A stretch of DNA of 64,000 bases from Gnomoniopsis sp. IMI 355080 (lineage: Eukaryota; Ascomycota; Sordariomycetes; Diaporthales; Gnomoniaceae): NCBI GenBank assembly GCA_027946555.1, contig JAPEVC010000190.1, positions 1-64,000 on the forward strand. Reading direction: 5' to 3'. Below, one piece after another: positions 13,296 through 25,122 of this stretch. Every line of letters starts with the position of its first letter. Position 1 is the stretch's first letter. The translations under genes and the position numbers were made by a program. A model generated the notes under the pieces. The model saw only the letters and a list, made by a program, of their open reading frames with translations, made no database searches and had not been told where the DNA came from.

Positions 13296-13984
13296 CACTT
13301 GAGTAGGTCAGCGTACCTACCTAAATAGTCTCAAGTATAGTTAGCAGAAGCTGTTTAGAATAGGTTTGCTGGGATTGTGTTGCGTCTGATGGCATTTATT
13401 TCCTTTTTCATAAATTGAAAGAGTTGGGTCTACTTGGGTATATTCTCAGGGCCTACTGAAGTTTTCTTTCGAAACGCTTGCTATAGATGTACAAGTACAT
13501 AGATGCTCCAGCCCAATTCTACGAGGCCATGGCACAATACGCGCCTCGACCACGTCACACAGTCGCTCCCAAGCCACTACACAAGCAACGACCTATGCCT
13601 CGCTGTAAGGCTTCCAGATCCAGGACCTGTTCTGCAGGTCTGGATTCCCGTTAGGATCTCCTGTTTCTGCAGGCGGCGCTGTGATCTTGCCGAGCCGCAC
13701 AAGGCCAATCCAGCTGGACAGCACAGTTTCCAGTGGCCGAACTTCAACGTTGTGACAAAGTATTCACCAGTCGATAACTACCTGGACGAATTGAATCATT
13801 GGTGGCGGCGTGAAGAACGAATATTCCTTCCAAGGCAAATTTCATCTTAGCAAATTTCATCTTATATAGATCTAATTGAGCCAAACAAACTAGTGCATTT
13901 AGGCTACAATTTCACACACCTGGGCAACCAATGCCCATTTCCGTCATCCAAAATGAGCACCTCCAATATCACCTAGATTTCAAT
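13296..13984. other. Intergenic region between two 3' ends
   Basis: Separates the convergent 3' ends of the SGNH/FG-GAP gene and the cupin gene. A 115-codon ATG frame at 13503-13850 has no recognisable motif and atypical Arg/Cys-rich composition. I do not call it. Confidence 0.5.
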
Positions 13985-14864
13985 CTAGGCGAGCCACTTG
14001 TCAGCAAGCTCCTTGTGGCTAATGCCGGCGTTGTCGATGGCAGCCTTGTTAGTCTCAGAAGAGAGGACGACGGCAACCAGGCGGACCCACTCATTTGTGC
14101 GATTGGACAAACTTTGAAGGGTTGACTCTGTCAGCAGATATTGCAGCACTGGTTGGAAGACCTTGAGGTGGAAGGGGGTTGGCGCATTGCATGAGCATAA
14201 AAGATAAAACTTACGCATGCACAATTCCACGCTGGGACACAATGTCGCCGGGCTTGCACTCCGTCACCACGGCTTTGCCGTGGCTAGATTTTCCGTCCTC
14301 GATCTTGAACGGCTTAGGCTCGGGAGTTACGAGGCTGATTACTCCCGAAACGACGACAAGGTAGTCGGTCGAAGTGGTACGGTGCTAAAAAGTCGAAGGG
14401 GTGAGCATCCCAGTCATCACTTGCTTTTGGTGAGCATAAATGAGACCTACCATGGTGCCCTCCGAGTCTGGGGCGATGTCAATGTAGTACATGTTTAGCC
14501 CACCGGGAAGGACGATGCCAAATCCGGGAACCTCATCGATGGGGATCTCTCCGCTGTTGTAATAATGAGTTGTTAGCGCTCCACCTTTTGTGATTGTTTT
14601 ACCTAGATACGATTCCTTATACGTGGCCAATCGGCTGGGTACCTGTTCCACTTACTGGCCATCGTTGCTGGTGGGAATCTTCTTCTCAGTGGCGATGGCG
14701 GCCTTGCGTAGGACACCATCGAGGCCTGGGATAGGCAGACACTCGAGAGTATCGACGCGGACTTCGACACCGGGCTCGGCGTATTCGTCATTGGCGTGGT
14801 GGGAGGGTAGCGGGAGGTTGGAGGCCGTGATGCGTCGGGGTGCAGGAAGGTTGTAGGAAGACAT
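13985..14864 (-). CDS. Small single-domain cupin protein
   Basis: Exons on the minus strand: 14864-14656, 14553-14451, 14384-14215, 14111-13985, giving 202 residues. The start is the ATG reading MSSYNLPAP. The middle of the protein (about 70-170) reads as a cupin beta-barrel: a Gly/Pro-rich strand (PGFGIVLPGG), a metal-site-type segment with His after MYYIDIAPDSEGTM, a VVVSGVISLV strand and the second cupin block KPGDIVSQRGIVHA. The domain is common in small fungal proteins of unknown role, and some are found near polyketide genes. There is no signal peptide. The enzymatic role, if any, is unknown. It lies about 5 kb left of the apparent cluster edge, so membership is doubtful. Confidence 0.8.
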
Positions 14865-16518
14865 TGCGATGAAGAGGAGGTAATTGGTGAATGTTGTGTG
14901 AAACTTTAGGTGTGACTGAAGACGATGGAAGGTGTTCTGAGCTTGTTGAGATGATTACTTTACATAGTCTGATAAGTTTTTGAGAAGATGTAATGTTTAT
15001 ATCACATGCAGTGATGGCTAGGAGTGCTGATGAGGTGGCATGCACAAGGAGGCAATCACTCAGCAGCATTAGTCGAGGATCGGTCTGGAGTCAAACACAT
15101 CGCTTACGAGCTGATAGTACCCTTGTATCGGGCCCCAGACTGTAGACTGTAGTCTTCAGCGACGAGCCTACAGACTATACTATTACTGATATTTACGCAG
15201 TGAATGGTGTTGTTTCATCGGAAGACGCTCGGAAGGGAATGTCTAGCCTTTCAGGATCTCTTCTCCTGAACCGGAACCTAATGTAAGACCAGCGTGATCT
15301 ACCCCCACGGCTGCTGCAGTAAGCATACGTAGTATGCATGCAGAAGTTCTGACAGTACCCACATAGATCGTTTGACTTAACACCTGTAATTTTATATGGT
15401 CATCCTAGTGCAGTCCTACCCGCCTCATGTCAAGAAACATTCTCCCGCAGGAGGGGTTGGATTGCAAGCCACCAAAATTCGAGCTGTTGATATTGGTAAC
15501 AAGTACGCCAGGGTACCTTCAGTTGTTAGTCGTCTCATTCAAATTTGCAATTTGCGTTTATTAGAAGGGTTGGCAGGTTGAGGCATGGCCTTTAATTGCA
15601 CACACTATACATACTACCCAAGTAACCACATAGTATTGTCATTTCATTGGCATAGATATTGACGAGATGTATGTTGTATGGCTGGGAATTCAATGTCAAA
15701 ATACAACAGCCTGTCAAGCGTGGACTTTCAATATTATCTAGTATAATCCAAGTGCCAATATTAATGGATTGATAGTGTTTGCCTCTGGGCTTGCCTCTGG
15801 GTTCGCCTCTGGATCAATAATTATAGAACAATGAAAATGTTATAAAATCCAGAATAAACTCCTGCTTCACCTGCTCTCCATCCGCACCGCATCCTTTTAA
15901 TTTATAACCATAGCTACGTTACGCACCTGCACACCTGGAGGTTGCTGTTAGCCTGCTACACAAGGTGGTAAAAAGTATTGTTCCAAATCGGTCGAGAGAC
16001 CACAGAACTCAGGCCGAGATTGATGGTAAATCGGTGTAACAATTCTAAGAATTAATACAAAAGGCTTGATAAATTGTAAAATCCAATTGCAACTCAAATG
16101 CCACGCTATAGACGTATCAATAGGGCATAAAATTGGTTGCGTAACGCTTTAATAATAGCGCGAGAGCAGCTTGGGTGATATACCTAACCGCATTGAATAT
16201 TTAGCGCCAAATTCGTATACTCCATCCCTGCCAATTTCCAGAGTATATGTCGACAGCTACAAAAGTGTGTGCTAAGAGTAAGTCTCTAAGAGAGTATCTT
16301 TCAATCAATTTTGAATAAAGGTATCAATAAAGCTTCTATATCAAATTTATCATCAAGGGACAGGGATTTCTAGATGCTACAAATACAAAACTCAGTATAA
16401 GTTCACGTCGCTATGAAATTCGAAATTTACAGAGTCTGTTTGCACGAATGTTGTTCCATTTTATAACACACAAGCCGGCGGATTCGGCACCAGAAGCAAA
16501 TCTTCTACCTAGTCGAAA
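14865..16518. other. Intergenic region, 1.65 kb
   Basis: Contains the upstream region of the cupin gene and the 3' side of the aldo-keto reductase. Around 15777-15812 the short phrase GCCTCTGG is repeated three times in tandem. No gene, tRNA or transposon is recognised. Confidence 0.5.
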
Positions 16519-17679
16519 CTACTTTTCCTCTACCGTATCGACGAAGCACTGGTACTTAGCAAAGTCAGGGACTCGCTCTCCTGCAACCTGAGCTACAATA
16601 GCCCTCATCTGCGACTCCTCCTCATCCGTCAATTGTACCTGCAATGCCCCGACGTTCTCCTCGAGATACTTGATCCTCTTGGTCCCGGGAATAGGGAGCA
16701 CATGCGGGCCCTGCTTTAGCAACCACGCAATGGCCAGCTGGGCGGCGGTACACCCCTTAGTCGCCGCCAGTGCTTTGAGCTGATTAACAACGCGCAGGTT
16801 CGCCGCGAGGTTCTCATCGCTGAAGCGCGGAAACAGCGCGGCGCGGTAGTCGCCATCACCAGACACCGATGCCTTCGTGTCCAGGGCGCCCGTCAGCAGG
16901 CCACGACCCAGCGGGGCGTAGGCGACGACCGTCACGCCCAGCTCGCGGCATGCGTCCAGAATGCCCGTCTCACCTTCAATATCGAGGTCGAACAGTGAGT
17001 ATTCGACCTGCAGGGCATCGACCTGGCCGACCTTGCAGGCGCGGCGGAGAGTGTTTGCGCTGACTTCTGAGAGGCCGATGTACTTGATCTTGCCCTCCCT
17101 TTTCGAGTTTGGTTATCAGATATACTGTCTCTCCATTCCATCAAGATGGGGATACCTTACTTCTTCAGCTCGACAAGCGCTCTCATTGTCTCCTCAATGG
17201 GGGTCTTGGGGTTGGCGCGGTGCATGTAATAAATGTCGATATAGTCAGTGCCGAGGGTCTTGAGGCTTTCTTGACATGCTTTCTTGCAGAAGGCGGCCGA
17301 GCTGTCAATCTCGCTGCTTGAACCCTTGAGGAACCCAAACTTGGTCGCCAGGAAGATTTCACTTCTCTTGCCGGTGCGCTTGAACCACTTCCCCAACAGC
17401 TCCTCATTATCACCGTACATGCTTCCGAAGAATTTCAGTCATTGACGAGATTCCACTGGTGCATAGAGCTTGAAATAGGATGGATATAGGCAAGACTCAC
17501 TCGGAGCTGTCCCAGTTGGTGGCACCAATTTCAACAGCGCGGTCCAGGACTGCGAATCGCTCGTCATCGCTGGGTGGCTTACCATAGAGCGCTGACATTC
17601 CCATCAAACCTAGACCCAGTGCGGGAACCACGGGCCCATTCTTGCCGATTTGGCGGACAGCGAGGCTATGAGTTGACAT
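16519..17679 (-). CDS. Aldo-keto reductase (YakC/AKR13-like)
   Basis: Exons 17679-17501, 17421-17161, 17098-16519 give 339 residues, the usual length for the family. The AKR catalytic tetrad is visible: Asp57 and Tyr62 (NWDSSDMYG), Lys87 (LATKFG) and His127 (YYMHR). The KIKYIGLSE, YAPLGRGLLTG and PIPGTKRIKYLEENVGA blocks follow in the normal order, the last being the NADPH-binding end. Such enzymes reduce aldehydes and ketones to alcohols in the cytosol with NADPH. It is 2.4 kb left of the GMC gene and could be an early neighbour of the cluster, but nothing in the sequence links it. General detoxification is equally possible. Confidence 0.9.
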
Positions 17680-20079
17680 GATGTGCTGTGATATTGTACG
17701 ATGTGGTGTGCTGCAATTTACTAACGAGCGTCAGAGATAGTTCGCGTTGTTATGCAAATATTCATAGTATATATATAGTGTATGCATAGTATACGCCTTA
17801 CGCAAGCACCTGGGTCAGAGTGGTGTTCTCTAAGTATTTTTCTTTCATCCTACCTTAGCATGTGCCTTCTGGTACTTTCACTTGGAGCAGGCATTTAGCC
17901 CATTGTTCCGGAGGTAACGTCCCAAAATCCGAGCTCCGGTAACACAGCCCAAGGCATTAGACAGGCGCTGATACGACATAACATTAGTCTTCTTGAATGG
18001 GTGGGTTGTACAAGGAGGGGGCACACAGGGGGCGACACCCTGGTGTTTCTGCAATCATCATTGACCACCCATTTCAGTTGAAACAGCTGTGTTGGGGGCG
18101 GGTGGTGGTGTAGCGCCCTTGCTAGCTGGCGAGCAGCTAGCAAGCTCTTCGCTGTTTCGTAGGAAAGGCTTTCAAATAATATTTGAAGCTACTAATATAT
18201 CATCATAGGTCTAACAGCCTTGAAAGCTTATAATGTTACTTGCCTGGTTGCCTAACAAGCTATACAGTTTTATAATCTAATCGCTTAAAAAAAAAAAAAA
18301 AAAACTTCGGGAATAACAAATTTGGAGGGTTTACCTAGGATGTCTTTGCCTTTCAAGCTCATCCTGACACTGTGGCTTGTCCCCTTGAAATCATGAGGAT
18401 CAATTTGCCTGGAAAGGTAGGGAGTTGCAGAGCCTAAACCGGTTTTCATTCTCGTTACGCCTGGAGCTTGAAAAAATACAGCTTACACGAAAAGTCGCCA
18501 CATCAACATGATCATACACCCCAACCATGCTGAATGGCTGCCTGTCAGCCAGCTCTATGTGATATCCTTCGAAGCCCCCACGCCCATCGGACTTGGCGCT
18601 GGCCCATCGGCGAGATATTGATAGGGCTGGCATTGGTGACTATTTTTACGTTCGGTTCGCGGCTTTGTCGGTATTTCAAGATCATATACAGGCCGCCAAT
18701 GGTTCCGAAACCTCGCATTTGGATTCAATATTGTTCGAACGACAAAGATCACTTTATATAGTGATGTGAGGTATCTCGAGGAAGCACAATATTACGTCAA
18801 CTTTCGTTTCTTTTCCACGCTCTGAGAGTACTCCGATCAATATATAATTGCAGGTAAGCCTAGGAACCACTCACTCAGTCCGAAGTACACACAGCCTTGC
18901 TCATTCTTCGGGAAGATATACCGGAGCACAAATTTAATTCAATATCTCATTGGTGATTTTTTTCTGTCTCAAGGATTCAGCATCTCATGATACCTTCTTG
19001 GGGATAGCAGGGCACAAACGCTTAATATGTCACCGTTGCCTTGCTTTGCGGAATTCCCAACCAGGACAGCCTGCTTGGTTAAACAAGGATCCAACATAAT
19101 ATGATCATCTGGGCATCTAGGGTACGTGGACCCCATGATGCTCAGCTCGGCCAGATGTGGAAGCCAAAAACCATGAAACACCTGATGCCCGCCACTTAGG
19201 CAAGCAAATAGTCAGGCTGACTATCGTATAATGTCCGAATCGGTCCGCCTACTTGGGCAGACAGGGCTGAGTAAATAATCCGGTTGATTATTGTCTTCTC
19301 TCCATCCGTGAACCTACTCAGCATTTCGTAAGCCTTCGGAAAGGCCGAATGGCGGAGCTGGCTCCCCGCGACTCCTCCGAGTCCCGTCCAGCCTCAACCC
19401 TCAGCCTTGCCTCGTATATACCTTACTTCAAGTGAGCGCCACTCTGCCGTAACAGACTTCCAGCAAGTGGCCTTTTTCTCCCAAGAATCGGCATCCTATA
19501 GCCGACTGCCTTTACGTGAGCGCGTTAGCGGCGGCGTGACAGCCAGCCCTTGTGGGTGCCGGCTCTATTCGGCTCTATTCGATGGGAGGCTTCAAGAAGG
19601 ATTCAGGGGGATCTCACACCAAATGAACTTTTGGTATTTCTACACATTGTCAACATTCCGATTCTATGCCCAAGCCACTGCTGTTTGTTGGACCATATCC
19701 TGGGGCAGAGCCTTCCAGTCATTGCTGAGTCTATAGTGGTAAAGCCAGTCTTACCACACCATTTTCTATCTTCGGGGCTGAGTTAGGAACTGAATCCTGG
19801 GAACGTGAAACTGGTTGTATTGATAGGATCTTGGTCAACGGGGGCGATGTTGACGATGCTTGGGGCCCTTTATGTTGGGACATATATAAATATGACCTCG
19901 CTTCCCGAGAAGAAGGTTTCGCTCAACTACGCAGCGTTTAATCAAACAATCAGCTACACTCGTTATACAAGAATTTTCCTCTCGTGCTTCAGCTAGAATC
20001 AGTCGGAACCAACCCATTCAATTTCACCCTCGTTCCATTTGGTAGCACTATTCATCTTTGGTATATATTCATAGACACC
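17680..20079. other. Intergenic region, 2.4 kb
   Basis: No gene is recognised. It contains a perfect hairpin at 18118-18144, an 18-base A run at 18287-18304 preceded by about 170 bases of AT-rich sequence (possibly the 3' end of an old poly-A retroposon), and several short ATG frames without domain content. The last few hundred bases are the promoter side of the GMC gene. Confidence 0.5.
18118..18144. repeat. Perfect 10-bp inverted repeat with 7-base loop
   Basis: Arms CTTGCTAGCT (18118-18127) and AGCTAGCAAG (18135-18144) are exact reverse complements. It is followed about 140 bases later by an 18-base A run. The role is unknown. Confidence 0.75.
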
Positions 20080-22071
20080 ATGGTGATGTATCATTTCACC
20101 ACCTGTCTTATTATAGTGGCCTTTACACTATATGTAAATGCCATCAGACCTATTAGCTCCTCCTTTGGTATTCCGGGCAGGAATGAAACCTATGACTACG
20201 TCGTGATTGGTGGCGGGACCGCAGGCCTGACTGTGGCTAGCCGACTGGTCGAACAAGGAGTTGGAACCGTTGCCGTTATCGAAGCTGGCACCTTTTACGA
20301 GACCACTACCGGAAACGTCACCGATGTACCGGCTCTAACCACCACTTGGGCTGGCAAAGCTGCCAACGACTGGCAGCCTCTGGCCGACTGGGGATATATG
20401 ACCGTTCCTCAAGCAGTAAGTCGACTCGCGAATTTCCGAGGTCATCAATGGTGATTAATGGACTGAACAGGGCGCAAACAATGTTACGATGCGATATCCC
20501 CGAGGCAAAATGCTCGGTGGCTCCAGCGCTCGCAACTTCATGATCTACCAACGTGGCACCGCCGGCTCCTACCAGAAGTGGGCAGACACAGTCGGGGACG
20601 AGAGCTACTCCTTTGAGAAGTTGTTGCCCTTTTTCGAAAAGAGCCTTAACTTCACCCCTCCGAGAAACGACCTCCGCCTGCAGAACGCTACACCGGAATA
20701 CGATATATCCGTGTTGGGAGACGGCCACGGTGGGATCGGATCCCTTGGTGTCTCGTACCCTAATTGGGCCTATGCGTTTGCCACTTGGGCTACGAAAGCT
20801 TTCGCTCAAATGGGTATGCCGGTCCGTGATGGCTTCAACAGCGGAGGTCTCATAGGCAATGCGTACGCTACTTTCACCATTGATGGCAAGACAATGACCC
20901 GCTCCAGCTCGGAAACTGCATATCTCAGGAACAGCATCAGCAACCCTAACTACTTCGTCTATCCCCTGACTATGGCGAAACGACTCCTCTTTGACGGGTC
21001 CAAGACAGCTACGGGCGTCTATGTTGACACTGCTGGTGCAGATTATACAATTTCAGCCAGGAAGGAGGTGATAATGGCAGCAGGAGCAATTGGCTCACCT
21101 CAGCTGCTCCAACTATCAGGCGTCGGCCCAGCTGACCTCCTGAATTCCCTCAATATCGAGGTTGTAGCCGACCTTCCGGGCGTCGGCCACAACATGCAAG
21201 ACCACGTCGTCTTTGGTATTTCTCGGGGTGTTAATGTAGTGACGGCTTCCAGTTTCGACAGCGAAGCTTTTACATACGAACAAGAGCGCCTTTACCAGGA
21301 AGAGGCATCTGGCATGATGACAAGCCCCGCCGCAGACGTTCTCGGTTGGGAGAAACTCCCTAACAACACCCGCAGCGGGCTGTCAAACAGCACTCGCTCG
21401 ATCCTGGCGACACAGTACCCTGCCGACTGGCCCGAGCTCGAGTACATCGCCTTCTCATCCTGGTATGGGAACGCCAGCATCCTGACCGCAGACGATCCCG
21501 ATAACGGCATCGCATACAGCACCATGGGCGTCGCGCTCGTGGCGCCGCGGTCCCGTGGCTCCGTGACCATCACCTCGCCAGACGCGGCCGTTGCGCCCGC
21601 CATCGATCCTCGTTTTCTAACAGATCGTGCGGACATCGAGGTTGCTATCGGTGGGTTCAAGCGTGCACGGGAGTTCTGGCAGCAGTCATCGCTTGACGGG
21701 CTGCTAGTCGGCGATGAGGCGTTCCCCGGACCTGGGGTGCAAACTGACGCGGAGATTGAGGCGGACATTCGCAAAAACTTTAATACAGTCTATCATGCGT
21801 CGTGTACGTGTGCTATGGGCCGAGCTGATGACCCTCAGGCGGTTGTTGATACCCAAGGAAGGGTCTATGGCGTTCAGGGGTTGAGGGTCGTTGATGCCTC
21901 TGCGTTCCCTCTGCTTCCGCCGGGTCATCCTCAATCAACAGTGTGTAAGTATCCATTCATTGTCATGGGCACTCTGCTTGGCCTAAAGGTTTGGTTCACA
22001 AAAGCTGACATCGATTCCGTCCAGATGCTCTCGCCGAAAAGCTTTCTTGTGATATCTCGGGTAACTGCTAG
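20080..22071 (+). CDS. Secreted GMC-family FAD oxidoreductase
   Basis: Exons 20080-20415, 20471-21944, 22025-22071 give 618 residues. An N-terminal signal peptide (about 1-21, hydrophobic LIIVAFTLYV) precedes the FAD dinucleotide-binding motif GGGTAG (residues 44-49). The GMC signature block PRGKMLGGSSARN and the second signature GAIGSPQLLQLSG are both present. The catalytic His pair is His554 (VYHASCTC) and His598 (GHPQST), 44 apart as in glucose oxidase and aryl-alcohol oxidase. The short last exon gives the typical ending after HPQSTV. GMC enzymes oxidise alcohols to aldehydes or lactones using oxygen, and one (versicolorin B synthase) acts as a cyclase. It is probably a tailoring oxidase at the left end of the cluster, acting in the secretory pathway or outside the cell. 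Confidence 0.92.
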
Positions 22072-22536
22072 TCTATTCTGAGTACCTACCTAGGTGTACC
22101 CGGAAAGCAGTTTTGGTCTGTGGCGGGGTGGTGTTCGAACGGGACTGTTTCAAGTTATGGCCTTTATAAGAAGACTGCGATGTAGATTTGAACCCTATAG
22201 ATTGAAGAGCTTAGGGGCCTAGCTACTTCCTCACTTACCTAGGTAGATAGCCAGGCCCTTAGGCTAATGTTAGAGATACGTGCGACGAGCTACGTAATTG
22301 CCTCCCTATACATAACTACCTAGGTAGTCTGTTATCACTAGCCAGTCAATTTGAAAAGCATGAGCAGTTTTTAGCATACAGCAGTGTATGGTCTATGACG
22401 AGACTGAATTTTTCGATGGCCTTTTTACTCTACATGGTTTAGTTGTAGCTCACGAGACACTTCAGTGATCAGATGTCACAGGCATATAATAGACATATCG
22501 TTTGGAACTCACACACCTACCTATACGAAAGTATAA
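22072..22536. other. Intergenic region between convergent genes
   Basis: Short tail-to-tail spacer. It contains three copies of the palindrome ACCTAGGT (22088, 22237, 22318). No gene is seen. Confidence 0.6.
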
Positions 22537-23871
22537 TTACCTCGTGCTCCCCACCACCTGATCAGTTCTCGACCTTGGAAGTCGCTTCTCCTGCATATAT
22601 ATCACCACCACCTTGGTTACATTCGTCCCGGGACTGCAGTTCAAACCCTCCTCCTCAAACTCTTCCCTCCTCAAGACATCGTACTGGCCACTACCACCAC
22701 CTTCTTCTCCTCCCTTTTCTTCTACACCGCTATGTTGCAGGATTGATTGCTCGGGGATTCGAGCAAAGGCATTGGCACCCGGGAATGCCGCCTTAAGTCC
22801 TTGAGCGAGGGCATGAGGAGGACCAGCCGCTCCGACACCTCCGCCACCACCCACAAACGGACCAGACATCGAGTCCCGCCGCGAATTCACTCTACCCACC
22901 TGCTGCAGCGGCACCATATGTGTCAGGTCGATGCCGTGGTCCCTCACCAGGCTGGAATGTGAGGCCGTGGGCGCACCGAGGCCGGTTCCCGGGGGCGTGC
23001 AGTCGTATGACTTAGGTGGTGTGGGCAAGCCAATGTTGCGGTCTCGAACGTCCTTCTGGTTGTGCTTCTGGTGACCGCACTCGCAGCAAAGCTCGCGCTC
23101 GTCGGCAGAGGAGGCGGCCCGTTCACGAGCAGGGTGTACCCCTTGTTTTCGCCCACTGTTGCTGGGCAATGGACTATCGAGGTTGAACTGTTGTAGCCAC
23201 TGGTTGTTTTCCTGAGCTCCGGGATACATGATGGTCCCCTGAGGCATGGGGTCGAGACCTGGTGGCAGGATTTGGCGACGTGTTTGCTCGGGTATGGTCA
23301 CCTGCGTCGCTGCTCCTGTATTTTGGCCCTTGGGGACGGCCCCTGAGGTTGAGAATCGTCTCCAGAGCTGCGGAGATTTGGGAACTGCAAAAAGATCTAC
23401 ATCTCTCCAGCTATTGTCAGACTTTTCTCCTCCGTAGCTGGCCCCTCCCCCGTCCCCAGAGTTTGGGCTCCACTGATTCCCAACGAACAGCCCTGAGGAT
23501 ATGGGCTCGCTCGTTGCAAAGTCATCGGACCCCTCATCCCCAGAATTCCCAGTTGTTTGTGCCCCCCAATAGCTAGGCCTTGGCTCCGTCGGTGACACGA
23601 ATGATGCCGGTTGTGCAGCTTCTTGTGATATTGCGGGCTGCGGCCGACCAGCGGCACTTGAACGTCTACTCGCAGGTTTATTGGCTTGTTGGGATTTCTG
23701 GCCTGCCAGTGGATAAGACTTCAGCTTCAACACAAGACGAGATGGGCAAGGGTAGTAAACAGATGTCCTAGCCTTACGGTGCCTGCGTTGTGCCATACGG
23801 TTCTGGATCCTTTTGCGAACTGCAGTGTCAGAAACTCCGCTCCAGTCTTCATCCATCTGGTCTTCATCCAT
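22537..23871 (-). CDS. bZIP-type transcription factor, basic region without an evident zipper
   Basis: Exons 23871-23778 and 23702-22537 give 419 residues. The basic region lies at residues 17-35 (AVRKRIQNRMAQRRH continuing RQKSQQ after the intron), the N-x-x-A-x-x-R pattern of fungal AP-1/bZIP proteins, and the intron falls inside it, as is common. After it there is no heptad series of leucines. The rest is low-complexity Ser/Pro/Gly/Gln-rich sequence with a short Cys/His cluster (CCECGHQKH). Splicing at the 3' end was not tested, so the C-terminus is uncertain. It lies between the GMC and DUF3237-like genes and is the only regulator in the window, so it is the best candidate for cluster-specific control in the nucleus. 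Confidence 0.8.
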   Translation of the reverse strand: MDEDQMDEDWSGVSDTAVRKRIQNRMAQRRHRKARTSVYYPCPSRLVLKLKSYPLAGQKSQQANKPASRRSSAAGRPQPAISQEAAQPASFVSPTEPRPSYWGAQTTGNSGDEGSDDFATSEPISSGLFVGNQWSPNSGDGGGASYGGEKSDNSWRDVDLFAVPKSPQLWRRFSTSGAVPKGQNTGAATQVTIPEQTRRQILPPGLDPMPQGTIMYPGAQENNQWLQQFNLDSPLPSNSGRKQGVHPARERAASSADERELCCECGHQKHNQKDVRDRNIGLPTPPKSYDCTPPGTGLGAPTASHSSLVRDHGIDLTHMVPLQQVGRVNSRRDSMSGPFVGGGGGVGAAGPPHALAQGLKAAFPGANAFARIPEQSILQHSGVEEKGGEEGGGSGQYDVLRREEFEEEGLNCSPGTNVTKVVVIYMQEKRLPRSRTDQVVGSTR

Positions 23872-25122
23872 GTAGGGGTACTATTCCAGATGCTGAGTCG
23901 AACGATCTCAAGGCGATGATTTGCAAATTGGAAACGCAATGAAGCTCATGAATGTTCTAGATTTGCCCAATTTATATCGCTTCGAGGGCTCTGTCGCCTC
24001 GAGACTCGGATTATGCTGATACGTGTGTTACGCAGGCATATAGGTAGTATCAGGACTCTTACGTGGGGTGCGCCTTTAGATGTCTGGATGAAGATCCTAT
24101 TGATCAACATATCTGCAGTCCGAGAGGGCTATCTCTCTTCTCTTGCGGACGCGGGGTACCGGTCAAGAAGGATTCGACGCGATACTTAGGAGCCATATCG
24201 GACGACACGTTTCATTTCAATAGGAATGGCGATTGTTGTCTTCACGGCTCGTGCAGGAACAGCATTACCTGCGACAGTAAGCTTACGCTGCGGTCAGTCT
24301 CCAGGATGTCACCCTCGAACTGACGGCAAATCCTGGAGACTGACTGCAGCAGTGAGACGGTAAACTGGTCGTCAACATTTGGCCATGGTGACGAGTGTGC
24401 TTTCAAGGTCCTGTCGGGGACTGCATGCGGTCGGGGCTAGGGTGAGATTGAATTCTGTCATGGACACTCTACAGATGAGTCTGCTGCAGTGATTTCACAC
24501 ACATTTCATTTTCGCAGCCTTCCCAACTCTATTCAGAGGTAGGCTGTAACTTCAGTTCTCACTTTTAAAAGCAAAAAGAGCCCGGGTTCAGTGTAGATAC
24601 TTTGCGGTGTAATACTCGGAGCTCCTCATTGAGACACCATAATATGCTGCAGTCAGACTGCTTGAGCACTCACTAGTGGCCGAGGTGACTGCATCAGTTC
24701 ATCTTCTACCGCTGTTACACAACGAGCCGCACCAAGGCTTACGAATCGGATTAGAGGGTCTAATGTAGTACCTTCCGAGAATCCCCGGTGAACGAGATGG
24801 CGCCATGTCTCTGCAGTCACACTTGTCGATCCCTCATTCTGGCATTCTTGTCATCTGGAGATAACCCAATATTGTCATAGCTTCCGAAACCAGTGCAACT
24901 ATTCAGGGGAAGGCAAGGTGGGGGGATGGATGGAGGGACCGGCGGAAATAAACATTCATGCCAAAGTATAAATCGAGGCAGGGCAGGTGCTGGACGGTAG
25001 ACCTGAAGATGGTATCAAACTCATATGCATGCGATAAAACTCGAGTAAAATCAACTCGGGTTCGTTGGTCGCCGTGCAATAGGTCACTCAAACAGGAGCA
25101 AAGAAAAAAAAGGCCTAGGAAA
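23872..25122. promoter_or_regulatory. Divergent intergenic region, bZIP (-) / DUF3237-like (+), with CTGCRGTCA words
   Basis: A 1.25-kb head-to-head spacer without a gene. It carries CTGC(A/G)GTCA at 24288 (+), 24341-24349 (minus strand), 24647 (+) and 24811 (+), and the near variants CTGCAGTCC at 24113 and CTGCAGTGA at 24484. Two of the copies form the ends of the long hairpin at 24287-24350. The same word recurs in the P450/MFS spacer. Binding by the cluster regulator is inference. Confidence 0.45.
24287..24350. repeat. 21-bp inverted repeat with one mismatch
   Basis: The arm 24287-24307 pairs with 24330-24350 over 21 positions with a single mismatch, leaving a 22-base loop. The inner 15 positions (24293-24307 with 24330-24344) are perfect. 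Each outer end contains a CTGC(A/G)GTCA word. It lies within the bZIP/DUF3237-like divergent promoter region. It may be an operator-like site, a small decayed MITE or a transcript hairpin. Confidence 0.8.

Noticed and set aside
13503..13850. 115-codon ATG frame between the SGNH/FG-GAP and cupin genes
   Set aside because: No recognisable motif, odd Arg/Cys-rich composition, and it lies in a tail-to-tail spacer.
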